From assembly GCF_018728565.1 (NCBI RefSeq), contig NZ_JACSOI010000012.1, forward strand, positions 46,474 to 110,473: a stretch of 64,000 nt of DNA, in the 5' to 3' direction. This DNA comes from Zobellia russellii (GTDB taxonomy: Bacteria; Bacteroidota; Bacteroidia; Flavobacteriales; Flavobacteriaceae). Shown piece by piece: positions 17,272 to 25,320 of the stretch. Under the pieces are notes generated by a model that saw only the letters and a program-made list of their open reading frames with translations, was not told the origin of the DNA and ran no database searches. Made by a program: the position numbers and the translations under genes. Each line of letters opens with the position of its first letter. The stretch's first letter is position 1.

Positions 17272-18009
17272 ATGAAAGATATGATTTTCCTTCTAATCTA
17301 TATGATAGGTTTTGCTTTTCAGGTTACAGCGCAAGAAATTCCATTAAGTCCTATGAACAATCCGGCAAATATTAATTTGCTTCAAACTGAAACCACAAAA
17401 ATGTCTTGGACCATGCTTCAAGACTCAAAAGAAGTGAAAATCGGCGAAGTCGTAACGGATATCAAAAAAGGAGAAGACTCCGTTACGATTATAACGACGG
17501 TTGTTTTGAAACAGTCGCCCTTAACTTGGGTAGACAGTACTATAGTAAGAACTTATGATTTTGCACCTATTTATCATTCTTCATACAATCAACAAAGAAA
17601 TATGGTGTTAAGGTTTGGCGAAAAGATAACCGGTTTTTTTCTGGATAAGGATACTAGAGCAAAAACCCAATTAGAAGAAGAGGTCAGTATGTCTTTTTTT
17701 GATAGTAATTTTTATCCTCAATTGATTAGGTTGCTTCCTTTTGATGAGAACTTTTCAAAAACCATTTCCATTTTTGATTACAATCCTAAATCAAAAACGG
17801 GAGTCATAACGGCAACTATTAGGAAAGTTGAAGAAGTCAACTTTGAGCATGAGGGAAAGTCAGTGGCAGTTTGGAAGGTAGAGGTTACGGATGATATTTC
17901 GAACAATTTAACTACAAGTGTCTATTACCTAAATAAATACAACAGAAAAATATTAAGGCAAGAAATTCATTTGGGCGGTAAGACGATGGTAATGCGGATA
18001 GTAGGATAG
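17272..18009 (+). CDS. Exported protein, paralogue of the gene at 8265
   Basis: This 245-residue protein has a Sec signal peptide ending about QVTAQ, so it is exported but, unlike its paralogue at 8265, it has no lipobox Cys. The body shares FAPIYHSS, NQQR, SNFYPQLIRLLP and FDYNPKSK with that paralogue. It is the last gene of the AraC-led cluster and the last intact gene inside the island. The function is unknown; a DUF3108-like envelope role is possible. The 270 bp to the att repeat hold no gene. Confidence 0.75.
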   Translation: MKDMIFLLIYMIGFAFQVTAQEIPLSPMNNPANINLLQTETTKMSWTMLQDSKEVKIGEVVTDIKKGEDSVTIITTVVLKQSPLTWVDSTIVRTYDFAPIYHSSYNQQRNMVLRFGEKITGFFLDKDTRAKTQLEEEVSMSFFDSNFYPQLIRLLPFDENFSKTISIFDYNPKSKTGVITATIRKVEEVNFEHEGKSVAVWKVEVTDDISNNLTTSVYYLNKYNRKILRQEIHLGGKTMVMRIVG

Positions 18010-18195
18010 ACTATCTATTAACAAAAACAATTTATGAAAAATTGAACAACACAACTATTTCAAAAATCGCTCTAGGTGTCATATTTGTGAAACATTATTC
18101 TTACTTTCTAAGACTAGGTGATTCAAAGGTGGATGATTATGAAATTTTGATTAAATAGCTGTTCAAAATTTTGAATTAATTGTGAACACAAAACT

Positions 18196-18219
18196 GAACA
18201 CGTTTTTGAACACGATTTT
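18196..18219 (+). repeat. Arm-type repeat copy 1 beside right att
   Basis: GAACACGTTTTTGAACACG followed by ATTTT recurs with one mismatch at 18414-18436, on the other side of the 40-bp core. A related AACACGTTT occurs at 160-168 just before the integrase start. Direct repeats at this distance from a core are typical of integrase arm-binding sites. Confidence 0.5.
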
Positions 18220-18279
18220 ATAAGATAGCATCTCGGGAAGCCCTGTTTTCAAGCGTTCATAATTTTCAAAGTAGAATCG

Positions 18280-18319
18280 TAACCCGGAGGTCGGGGGATC
18301 GTGCCCCCCTCTCGCTACA
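18280..18319 (+). repeat. Right 40-bp att direct repeat of the island
   Basis: This is an exact 40-bp repeat of 24-63. Together the two define an island of about 18.26 kb. It is followed at 18338-18369 by a hairpin terminator and a short integrase-leader-like reading frame, the same order as at the left end, so the right copy may itself be the left end of a further, decayed island. Confidence 0.8.
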
Positions 18320-18337
18320 TAAGTAAAATCACTCAAA

Positions 18338-18369
18338 AACAACGGTTTAGTTCACTCTAAACCGTTGTT
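18338..18369 (+). terminator. Rho-independent terminator after right att
   Basis: AACAACGGTTTAG (18338-18350) pairs perfectly with CTAAACCGTTGTT (18357-18369) around a 6-nt loop, and TTTTA follows. The placement relative to the att core matches the terminator at 85-114. Confidence 0.7.
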
Positions 18370-18371
18370 TT

Positions 18372-18509
18372 ATGTCTATATTTCTTGACGCTATTAGAAT
18401 TGAATACGAAAGTGAACACGTTTTAGAACACGATTTGTCCTATTTGGACAAATTATCCAACGGAAAGGTTAAAATTGTTCAATGTATTTTGCTATCGTTT
18501 TCACAATAA
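18372..18509 (+). pseudogene. Leader remnant of a second integrase, with arm repeat
   Basis: A 45-codon frame (MSIFLDAIRIEYESEHVLEH and onward) begins right after the terminator, exactly where the integrase leader lies at the left end. It contains the second arm-type repeat (18414-18436). The frame then stops. I read it as the N-terminal stump of a lost integrase rather than a real small protein. Confidence 0.4.
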
Positions 18510-18513
18510 GAAT

Positions 18514-18828
18514 ATGTACAACCTACTCCCTAAGACAGTACTGGAAGACTTGAGGATATACTCTATGTAATGAAGTGCTTCCAACTATTTATTCGAAAGA
18601 AGAAAAGGTGGGGAATACGTTGTCCAGAATATACTGAAAATTGTAAAAGACATAGCTATTAAAGCAAAAGTAACACAAACTGTTATACCACATGTTTTGC
18701 GTCATAGTTTTGCCACCCATCTTCTGGAATCAGGTACCGATTTAAGACAGATTCAAGTGCTACTAGGCCATGTTCCATTAAAACAACAGAAATCTGCACT
18801 TATGCAGTTACAAACACTTTTTAAATAG
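18514..18828 (+). pseudogene. Frameshifted XerC/D-like tyrosine recombinase fragment
   Basis: Fragments in different frames match the C-terminal half of a recombinase like the one at 58368-59186: NLLPKTVLEDL, then [14 protein letters not shown], then [20 protein letters not shown] and [11 protein letters not shown] frameshift follows LK; in the shifted frame the text continues [13 protein letters not shown], with Cys where the nucleophile Tyr would be. The N-terminal half is absent and internal stops occur. It precedes small same-strand genes and a degenerate attC-like site at 19270. Confidence 0.75.
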
Positions 18829-18897
18829 TTAAAAATCATTTAGATTAGTAGGTACAAAGCTGAGAAACAAACTCTGAAATTTAAAATTGATGGAATA

Positions 18898-19269
18898 ATG
18901 AATAGAAAGGAAATAGCAAAGCAATATATTACTCATCTTGAAAATGGAAATATTGAACAAGTAGTTGCATTATTCAATAAAAATGGAATGGTTGATTCAC
19001 CACTATACGGAATAAAAAAAGCGAATGAATTTTATCGTGAGTTAAATAGTGATACATCAAATTCTGAACTTCGCTTACAAGGAATTTTTGAAGAAAGTGA
19101 CTCAAACAATTTAGCTCTTTATTTTTCTTATAAATGGACTTTAAAAAATAATCAAAAAGTGGAATTTGACGTAGTTGACATTATTGAATTCGATAATCAA
19201 AATAAGATTAGTAAACTGAAAATTATATATGATACTGTTACCGCCAGAAAACTAGTGGAACAGCTATAA
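18898..19269 (+). CDS. SnoaL/NTF2-like small protein
   Basis: This 123-residue protein of the nuclear-transport-factor-2-like fold begins RKEIAKQYITHLENGNIEQVVALF, the typical helix pair, then GMVDSPLYGIKKANEFYREL, and ends with a curved sheet including FDVVDIIEFDNQNKISKLKI. Such proteins are ketosteroid-isomerase-like enzymes or binding proteins. It lies between the recombinase remnant and an attC-like site and has no obvious promoter of its own. Confidence 0.75.
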   Translation: MNRKEIAKQYITHLENGNIEQVVALFNKNGMVDSPLYGIKKANEFYRELNSDTSNSELRLQGIFEESDSNNLALYFSYKWTLKNNQKVEFDVVDIIEFDNQNKISKLKIIYDTVTARKLVEQL

Positions 19270-19418
19270 AAGAGCCTGCATACAACACTCTAAAAATAAT
19301 TGAGGCTTAGTGCTTAATCAAAGGTCGTTGCGTGTTTGCTACTTCTGGTTTTTCTTCGGGAAATACTCGGGCACAAACCCTCAACTATTCTTATAGGAAA
19401 CCGCTAATAACAAAATAA
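19270..19418 (+). repeat. Degenerate attC-like site F
   Basis: CTCTAAAAATAATTGAGG (from about 19289) pairs with CCTCAACTATTCTTATAG (about 19379-19396), with mismatches. Inner text such as GTGCTTAATCAAAGGTCG and GTTGCGTGTTTGCTAC is shared with sites H and I (60851 and 62638). The outer GTT/AAC boxes are not recognisable, so the site is probably inactive. Confidence 0.5.
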
Positions 19419-19913
19419 ATGAAGAATCTTATGAAAATAAAAAATTCAATTTTACTGTTGTTGATTTTTGTATCTACATCCGTATTTTCTCAGGATTCTG
19501 ATTACAGCGTATCCTCATATCTTACCGAAGGAACAAAAGCTCCAAACACACATTATATTGGAGAAGCTTGGTTGAATGCTATTATTCACGATGACGCGGA
19601 ATTGGGTTATAATATTACAAAAGCAACGTTTAAAGCTAACTCAACATTGGACTGGCATAAACATGCAACAGCACAAGTATTGATAATTGTAGATGGAGAG
19701 GCCTATTACCAGGAGAGAGGGAATGTGCCTGTAATTTTGAAAAAAGGCGATGTAATTAAATGTGAGAAAGATATTGAACATTGGCATTCCTCCACGAAGC
19801 TTAGTAATGTAACATATCTAGCTTTATATGGTGGCGGGCAGCCAACCACGTGGACTGAAGTGATTACACAAGAGTATTATGATGAAATAGCCGAAAAGCT
19901 AAAAAACAACTAA
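19419..19913 (+). CDS. Secreted cupin-domain protein
   Basis: This 164-residue protein has a signal peptide ending about STSVFSQ. A cupin barrel follows, with metal ligands in LDWHKHATAQVLIIVDGEAY (His-x-His and the following region) and the second motif GDVIKCEKDIEHWHSS. Such cupins bind a metal ion and act as dioxygenases, epimerases or sugar-binding proteins; the substrate is not evident. A second ATG at 19431 would shorten the signal peptide by four residues. Confidence 0.8.
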   Translation: MKNLMKIKNSILLLLIFVSTSVFSQDSDYSVSSYLTEGTKAPNTHYIGEAWLNAIIHDDAELGYNITKATFKANSTLDWHKHATAQVLIIVDGEAYYQERGNVPVILKKGDVIKCEKDIEHWHSSTKLSNVTYLALYGGGQPTTWTEVITQEYYDEIAEKLKNN

Positions 19914-20074
19914 TAAGAATCAGCGCTCATATATCAAGAAAATCTAAGGAAAGTGCTTGTACTTGGAGGAAAGTTAAAATTACTTTGTTCGGTACTATTC
20001 ATAGCTGTATCATTTAAGGAAATTAAAGTAAAATAGAGCCGTAATTAACACAAGTAATTGATGAAAAAATTAAT

Positions 20075-20989
20075 ATGTACACTATAATCTTATTCTCAAT
20101 TCTAACTGTACAAGCGCAAACTACGCTTCCCAAAGTAATACATGGTAAGCTTGAACGTATTGAGAATTATGAGTCAAAGTTTATAACGTCCAGAAATGTT
20201 GATGTATGGTTACCTGAAGGTTATTCTCCATTAAAAAAATATCCTGTATTATACATGCACGATGGACAAATGTTATTTGACCCTGAAAGCTCGTGGAACA
20301 AACAAGCTTGGAACGTAGATGATGTGGCTTCCAAATTATTTCATTCCAATAAAATTAAAAAATTTATAGTTGTTGGTATTTGGAATGGAGGAGAAACAAG
20401 ACACTCTGATTACTTCCCACAAAAACCGTTTGAATCTTTGTTAGATAGTCAGAAGGACACGGTTAATGCCCAACTTAAAAGCTCTCACGTTCCTATAAAA
20501 AATATGTTTAGTCCCCAATCTAATAACTACCTTAAGTTTATTGTAGAAGAACTAAAACCATATATAGATAAAACCTACTCTGTTTACCCTGACAAAGAAA
20601 ACACTTTTGTGATGGGCAGCAGTATGGGAGGATTAATCTCTATGTACGCTATTTGTGAATATCCCAACGTATTTGGAGGAGCCGCATGTTTATCAACACA
20701 TTGGCCCGGTACTTTTACGCTTGAAAACAACCCGGTACCAGATGCATTTTTGAGATATCTAGATAAAAACCTTCCCAATCCAAAAAATCATAAATTTTAC
20801 TTTGACTGTGGTGATGAAACTTTGGATAAATTGTATCCGGAAATTCAAAAAAAAGTAGACCAGTTGATGGTCGAAAAAGGTTATAATGAAACTAATTGGT
20901 CCACTAAATTTTTTCCAGGGGAAAACCATAGTGAAAATGCTTGGAGTAAACGGCTCAATTTTCCTCTCGAATTTTTGTTTGAAAAGTAG
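20075..20989 (+). CDS. Putative esterase (alpha/beta hydrolase, esterase D/IroE type)
   Basis: This 304-residue alpha/beta hydrolase has the pattern VWLPEGYSPLKKYPVLYMHDG, the nucleophile elbow GSSMGG (VMGSSMGGLISMYA), an acidic residue near DCGDETLD and the final His in PGENHSENAW. It should hydrolyse esters, perhaps on sugars or siderophore-like compounds, in the periplasm. The annotated start gives a short leader MYTIILFSILTVQAQ. A better signal start (MKKLICT) lies at 20061 in another frame, 14 bp upstream, so a small frameshift may have altered the N-terminus. Confidence 0.78.
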   Translation: MYTIILFSILTVQAQTTLPKVIHGKLERIENYESKFITSRNVDVWLPEGYSPLKKYPVLYMHDGQMLFDPESSWNKQAWNVDDVASKLFHSNKIKKFIVVGIWNGGETRHSDYFPQKPFESLLDSQKDTVNAQLKSSHVPIKNMFSPQSNNYLKFIVEELKPYIDKTYSVYPDKENTFVMGSSMGGLISMYAICEYPNVFGGAACLSTHWPGTFTLENNPVPDAFLRYLDKNLPNPKNHKFYFDCGDETLDKLYPEIQKKVDQLMVEKGYNETNWSTKFFPGENHSENAWSKRLNFPLEFLFEK

Positions 20990-21088
20990 TTCTTACCAGA
21001 ATAAATGGTAACCATGCTATTTTAAAGTTACGGTTTAAGTTTTCATGGTTTTTAAGGGTGAGATTATAATATTTTTGTTCTTATTAAA

Positions 21089-21114
21089 AAAGGCAACAAA
21101 AAATTGTTGCCTTT
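21089..21114. terminator. Bidirectional terminator between convergent genes
   Basis: AAAGGCAACAA (21089-21099) pairs with TTGTTGCCTTT (21104-21114) around a 4-nt A loop. There is a preceding A run and a following T run, so it can serve both the esterase gene and the minus-strand GH13 gene. Confidence 0.75.
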
Positions 21115-21225
21115 AACATCACATAACTCAACTTTACAAACTACTGTTATCCAGTTTCTTTATAATTTCCTATTGAATGTTTAGTTTTAAATCTACCTTC
21201 AAAAAATCATTTAATAATTGATTTA

Positions 21226-23064
21226 TTACTCAACCTCTATAATCATCGCTGTTTTTCCTGAAACTTGCAGATGGTCTACGGCATTGTAAAGTTTTCCTGT
21301 TAAAATGTCCTTTCCAGAAAGCTTTCCTTTAAGTACTTCTTTATACTCTTGTATATCTACATTAATGGGGTCTTTATCTTTATTCAATATCACCATAACC
21401 ATGTCATCCTTTGTATACCTAAAGAAAACATAGGTGTTATTGACCGGGGCAAAATGAACGAGCTTACCGTTATGAATTGTCTTATTATCTTTTCGCCATT
21501 TAAAAAGTTGAGTGAGGTAATTCTTCGTTTCCACCTGTGACTCTGTAAGACCTTCACCAGAAAAAGCATTTACCTTATCTTTTTTCCATCCGCCAGGATA
21601 ATCCTTACGAATAACACCGTGATCTTCTGTGCCTTTGTTGCCCATTAATATTTCTGTTCCGTAATAAATTTGTGGTATTCCACGAACAGTAGCTATATAG
21701 GTAAGGGCCAACTTAACCAAATCTTCATCTTCATTCAATTGTGTATAAATACGGCTCATGTCATGATTATCAGGAAATACAACCAAGTTGTTAGGATCTG
21801 GGTACAAATAATCTTGACCTAATTCCTCGTAAACAGCATTCCATGAATTTGGGTCATTTAATGAAGTGGTAAGTGCGTGTTGTACCGGGAAGTCCATAAC
21901 ACTTTTTAATTCTGATGTATAGCCATTTGTATTCTCTTTTCCCTTTTGCCAGTACGAAACAATCGTTGGACGCAATACCCACTCTTCTCCTACTATATTA
22001 AAATCAGGGTACTCGGTCATTACTGCTGCTGTCCAGTCTCGCATAAAATACATATCAGGATAAGGGTATGTATCCATACGGATGCCAGAAATACCTGAAT
22101 ACTCTATCCACCAAAGAGTATTTTGAATCAAATATTTGGCCATAGATTCATTACGCTGGTTTAAGTCTGGCATTGTTGGAACAAACCAGCCATCAAAAAA
22201 TTCTTTCATATCTTTTTTTGTTGCATATGGGTCCAGTACCACAGTTTTTTTATGGTTGGTTTGGGTATAAGTATCCCATTGATTTATCCAATCATCAGAT
22301 GGCAAATCCTTCATCCACCAATGTTCTAGTCCACAATGGTTGGCAATCATATCCATAATTACCTTCATTCCCATTTCAGAAGCTTTATCACACATTGCCT
22401 TAAAGGATTCATTGCTTCCGTAACGTGGGTCTACTTTATAAAAATCGGTGATTGCATAACCGTGATAGCTATAACTAGGCATGTTATTTTCTAGAATTGG
22501 GTTCGTCCAAATGGCGGTAAATCCCATATCCTTAATGTCTCCCAAATGATTTACAATTCCGGCTACATCACCTCCATGCCTTCCATCCTTATCATTTCGG
22601 TTAGGTCTTTCTACCATTCCTTTAACAGCATCGTTACTTGGGTCACCATTTACAAAACGGTCCGGTGTAATCAAATAGATGGCGTCCGAAGTATTGAAGC
22701 CTTCTATATTTCTACGGTTGTTTTCCCGCTCTTTTATTTCATAAGATTGTACAAAAACTGATGTTCCATTTTTCTGGAAGTTTAACTGCAAATTTCCTGG
22801 CTTCGTAGTATTCCCGATATGTAACTTCAAAAATAAATAGTTTGGATTGGCTCCCTTTTTAGTGCTCAGTAATTGCACATTTTCATAAGGTTTTAAGGTT
22901 ACATCATGAGATGCAATATCATTACCATGAACCAACAATTCTATAGTATTATACTCCATCCCTACCCACCAGTTGGGCGGTTCTAATCTATCTATTGAAT
23001 TTTGGGCTGTTAGTTGAGTAAAAGAAAATACCAAAGCCAACATTAAGGTTGTTGCAATTTTCAT
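21226..23064 (-). CDS. SusA-type GH13 neopullulanase/cyclomaltodextrinase
   Basis: This 612-residue glycoside hydrolase has a signal peptide cleaved after TAQ, so it is periplasmic. An N-terminal beta-sandwich (about 22-110) precedes the GH13 barrel. The barrel shows DMIANHCG (237-244), the nucleophile Asp331 in GIRMDTYPYPD, the acid/base Glu360 in VGEEW and Asp435 in FPDNHD. A C-terminal beta domain follows. It should cut maltodextrins imported by the SusC/D pair into smaller sugars. It is separated from the regulator gene by 114 bp and may have its own promoter. Confidence 0.9.
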   Translation of the reverse strand: MKIATTLMLALVFSFTQLTAQNSIDRLEPPNWWVGMEYNTIELLVHGNDIASHDVTLKPYENVQLLSTKKGANPNYLFLKLHIGNTTKPGNLQLNFQKNGTSVFVQSYEIKERENNRRNIEGFNTSDAIYLITPDRFVNGDPSNDAVKGMVERPNRNDKDGRHGGDVAGIVNHLGDIKDMGFTAIWTNPILENNMPSYSYHGYAITDFYKVDPRYGSNESFKAMCDKASEMGMKVIMDMIANHCGLEHWWMKDLPSDDWINQWDTYTQTNHKKTVVLDPYATKKDMKEFFDGWFVPTMPDLNQRNESMAKYLIQNTLWWIEYSGISGIRMDTYPYPDMYFMRDWTAAVMTEYPDFNIVGEEWVLRPTIVSYWQKGKENTNGYTSELKSVMDFPVQHALTTSLNDPNSWNAVYEELGQDYLYPDPNNLVVFPDNHDMSRIYTQLNEDEDLVKLALTYIATVRGIPQIYYGTEILMGNKGTEDHGVIRKDYPGGWKKDKVNAFSGEGLTESQVETKNYLTQLFKWRKDNKTIHNGKLVHFAPVNNTYVFFRYTKDDMVMVILNKDKDPINVDIQEYKEVLKGKLSGKDILTGKLYNAVDHLQVSGKTAMIIEVE

Positions 23065-23178
23065 CTTATTTAGTTTTAGTTGAGAAAACTAAACTATAGA
23101 GAATTGGCTTCTATATCGACTTATATTATAACTTGGTCTATATATATTGTAAAATGATACTTATTCTAAGATTAAGGA

Positions 23179-25086
23179 CTAGTCCGCTTTCAGATCATTG
23201 AAATATTCTCTAGGCGATTTGTCGGTTACTTTTTTAAATGACCGGTTAAAGGATGATTTGGAATTGAAACCAACGGCCAAGGCAATAGCCAAGAAGGTCT
23301 GGTTCTTGTATTTTTCGTCTTGGGCGCGCTCTATAAAATCTTGAATTCTGTAATAATTTACAAAATCCCTGAAATTTTTGGAATATCCCGCATTAATAGT
23401 TTTGGATAAGGTATGTACATTGGTATCCATTTTTTCGGCCAATTCGGGCAAACTTAATTCTGGATTTAAATATACCTGTTCTTGAATCATTTTTAAATGC
23501 AATGCCTGCTTAAGTTCCTTCAACTCGCTTGTATTGATTTGCGTACGATTTTCTTCCGGTGCTGACTCTTCTACTTCTACAACGGCCATTCTAAAAATTT
23601 CCGGTTGCTTTATAGCAAAATACCCCAATAAATAAACCACCACCGAAAAAACGGCCCATAATATATCTATCAATAAATTTGCTGTATAGTTTATGGGATA
23701 ATTACTATAGGTACTATAGATATCAACTAGAACAATTACCGTCCATAATACTAAACACATCCCAAGCACCAACATAATCACATTCAAATATTTTATATTC
23801 TGATCCGTAGAATAATTGACTTCAATATTTCTAAAGTACATTTTAATTTTCCCTTTAATCCTAAACCAATACCATATATTAAACACTAATGCCAGCAGTA
23901 CGATCACTTCGTAAAATGCGTATGGTGGAGATTCTAAAGATTGAAATAAATTTTGCTCAATAAAGGTATGTGTGGGATTAAAAGAAAAAGTGATGTATAA
24001 AGCAATCTGTACTAAAAAGGGTATAAAATGGGGCCAATAGGCCAAAAAGGACTTTTTACTATGTTGCAATAACCTTTCAATATATATAAGAAAAATGGGG
24101 CCGTATAAGAAAAACACCAAATCAGTCAATAGCGATAGTCTTGGATAATCTGTATAGATTACACGATCATATATTACTACTCTAGAAATTAATGTGAACG
24201 ATATGATAAAAATGAGAACACTTAATGCCTGATTGGCCCACTTGTTATTGTTCCTACCGGAATTAATAATGAATATTAGAAAAAAGCCTTGTAAAGCTGT
24301 AAGGATTAAAAGTAAGGTATAAGGGTTAAATATACCATAAGACTGATCTTCCCAATATGTTATTCTGTTTTTTATGGGCTGGTTCAGACTAATTTCTTTA
24401 CTACTCAATATACGATTGGGTATAGGCCTGCCATAGCTATTACCCTCAACTGTTAGCCAATTACCGCGAGTAAACTTATATTCCAACGGCGCTGTATAAA
24501 CAGGAACCTCTATTTGAAAGTTTCCGTTGGCAAGCTGTTTCATTTTGTAACGTTGATCTCCTGGTACCCAACCATTAAAATTACCACATATATATATTGA
24601 GGAATTTGGAGGAGTGTTTCGGGGTATTTCCGTTATAAGAATCGTTACTTTTTGAGGTTTGGTTAGTTCGTAAAAAGTGTCGGACCAACCCGCCACTTGT
24701 AAGACTAACGTTTCTTCTGTTGCATTGTTAAAAGAGTGTTTTCTTACCGTTAGCGGTGTTCCATCTTTTTTGACCTCTACAGTAGCCCAACTACCTCTAG
24801 TAATTTTATAGGATATCCAAGACCCATTAAAAAACTTATTTCTTAACTCATATGTTCCATCAGTTTTTCTTGTAAACTTGTAATTTACATCTGCAGGGTT
24901 CCAATTATTAAATGTTCCCGTTAAATATAGTATGTCTGATGGTTTGGTGTCTTTTGGCACATAATCTATCACAAAATTTGTTTGAGCGACCAAACTGCCT
25001 ATGTTCAGATAAATTATGGCTATCCAAAAAAAATTGAAATAATTAGCCGTTGAAAAAATTTGTTCGAAAATTTTATTGAAAATCAT
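23179..25086 (-). CDS. Membrane AraC regulator with two starch-binding-like domains
   Basis: This 635-residue protein has an unusual order: an N-terminal signal/anchor; two CBM20/48-like beta-sandwiches (about 35-135 with LYLTGTFNNWNP, and 145-240 with IYICGNFNGWVPGDQRYKM); seven predicted transmembrane helices (about 255-490); and a C-terminal AraC helix-turn-helix (about 540-635, LSLPELAEKMDTNVHTLSK and GFNSKSSFNRSF). The two sandwich domains should face the periplasm and the DNA-binding part the cytoplasm. I infer that it senses alpha-glucan fragments and activates the adjacent starch locus, replacing SusR. Confidence 0.85.
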   Translation of the reverse strand: MIFNKIFEQIFSTANYFNFFWIAIIYLNIGSLVAQTNFVIDYVPKDTKPSDILYLTGTFNNWNPADVNYKFTRKTDGTYELRNKFFNGSWISYKITRGSWATVEVKKDGTPLTVRKHSFNNATEETLVLQVAGWSDTFYELTKPQKVTILITEIPRNTPPNSSIYICGNFNGWVPGDQRYKMKQLANGNFQIEVPVYTAPLEYKFTRGNWLTVEGNSYGRPIPNRILSSKEISLNQPIKNRITYWEDQSYGIFNPYTLLLILTALQGFFLIFIINSGRNNNKWANQALSVLIFIISFTLISRVVIYDRVIYTDYPRLSLLTDLVFFLYGPIFLIYIERLLQHSKKSFLAYWPHFIPFLVQIALYITFSFNPTHTFIEQNLFQSLESPPYAFYEVIVLLALVFNIWYWFRIKGKIKMYFRNIEVNYSTDQNIKYLNVIMLVLGMCLVLWTVIVLVDIYSTYSNYPINYTANLLIDILWAVFSVVVYLLGYFAIKQPEIFRMAVVEVEESAPEENRTQINTSELKELKQALHLKMIQEQVYLNPELSLPELAEKMDTNVHTLSKTINAGYSKNFRDFVNYYRIQDFIERAQDEKYKNQTFLAIALAVGFNSKSSFNRSFKKVTDKSPREYFNDLKAD

Positions 25087-25263
25087 TTAACCCAAAACTT
25101 TTAATAAATGTAAATGAACCGAGATTACCGTTCGCCATATAAGTAGGTCAAAGCCATTAAGAACCTACTTCTCAAATATAGTATTTGACTTGAAATAATA
25201 TAGAAATAACGAATGACAATTGACAACCGTAAATTTAATTTTTAAGATGGGGTAAACTAAAAA

Positions 25264-25293
25264 AATAAAGGTCGCCAAATGACAACCTTTATT
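25264..25293 (-). terminator. Terminator of the sus operon (minus strand)
   Basis: AATAAAGGT (25264-25272) pairs with ACCTTTATT (25285-25293). On the minus strand the stem is followed by a T-rich tract. It ends the susC-susD-susE/F-amylase operon and separates it from the regulator gene. Confidence 0.7.
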
Positions 25294-25320
25294 AACTAAT
25301 AAACTAACTAAACTAACTTC

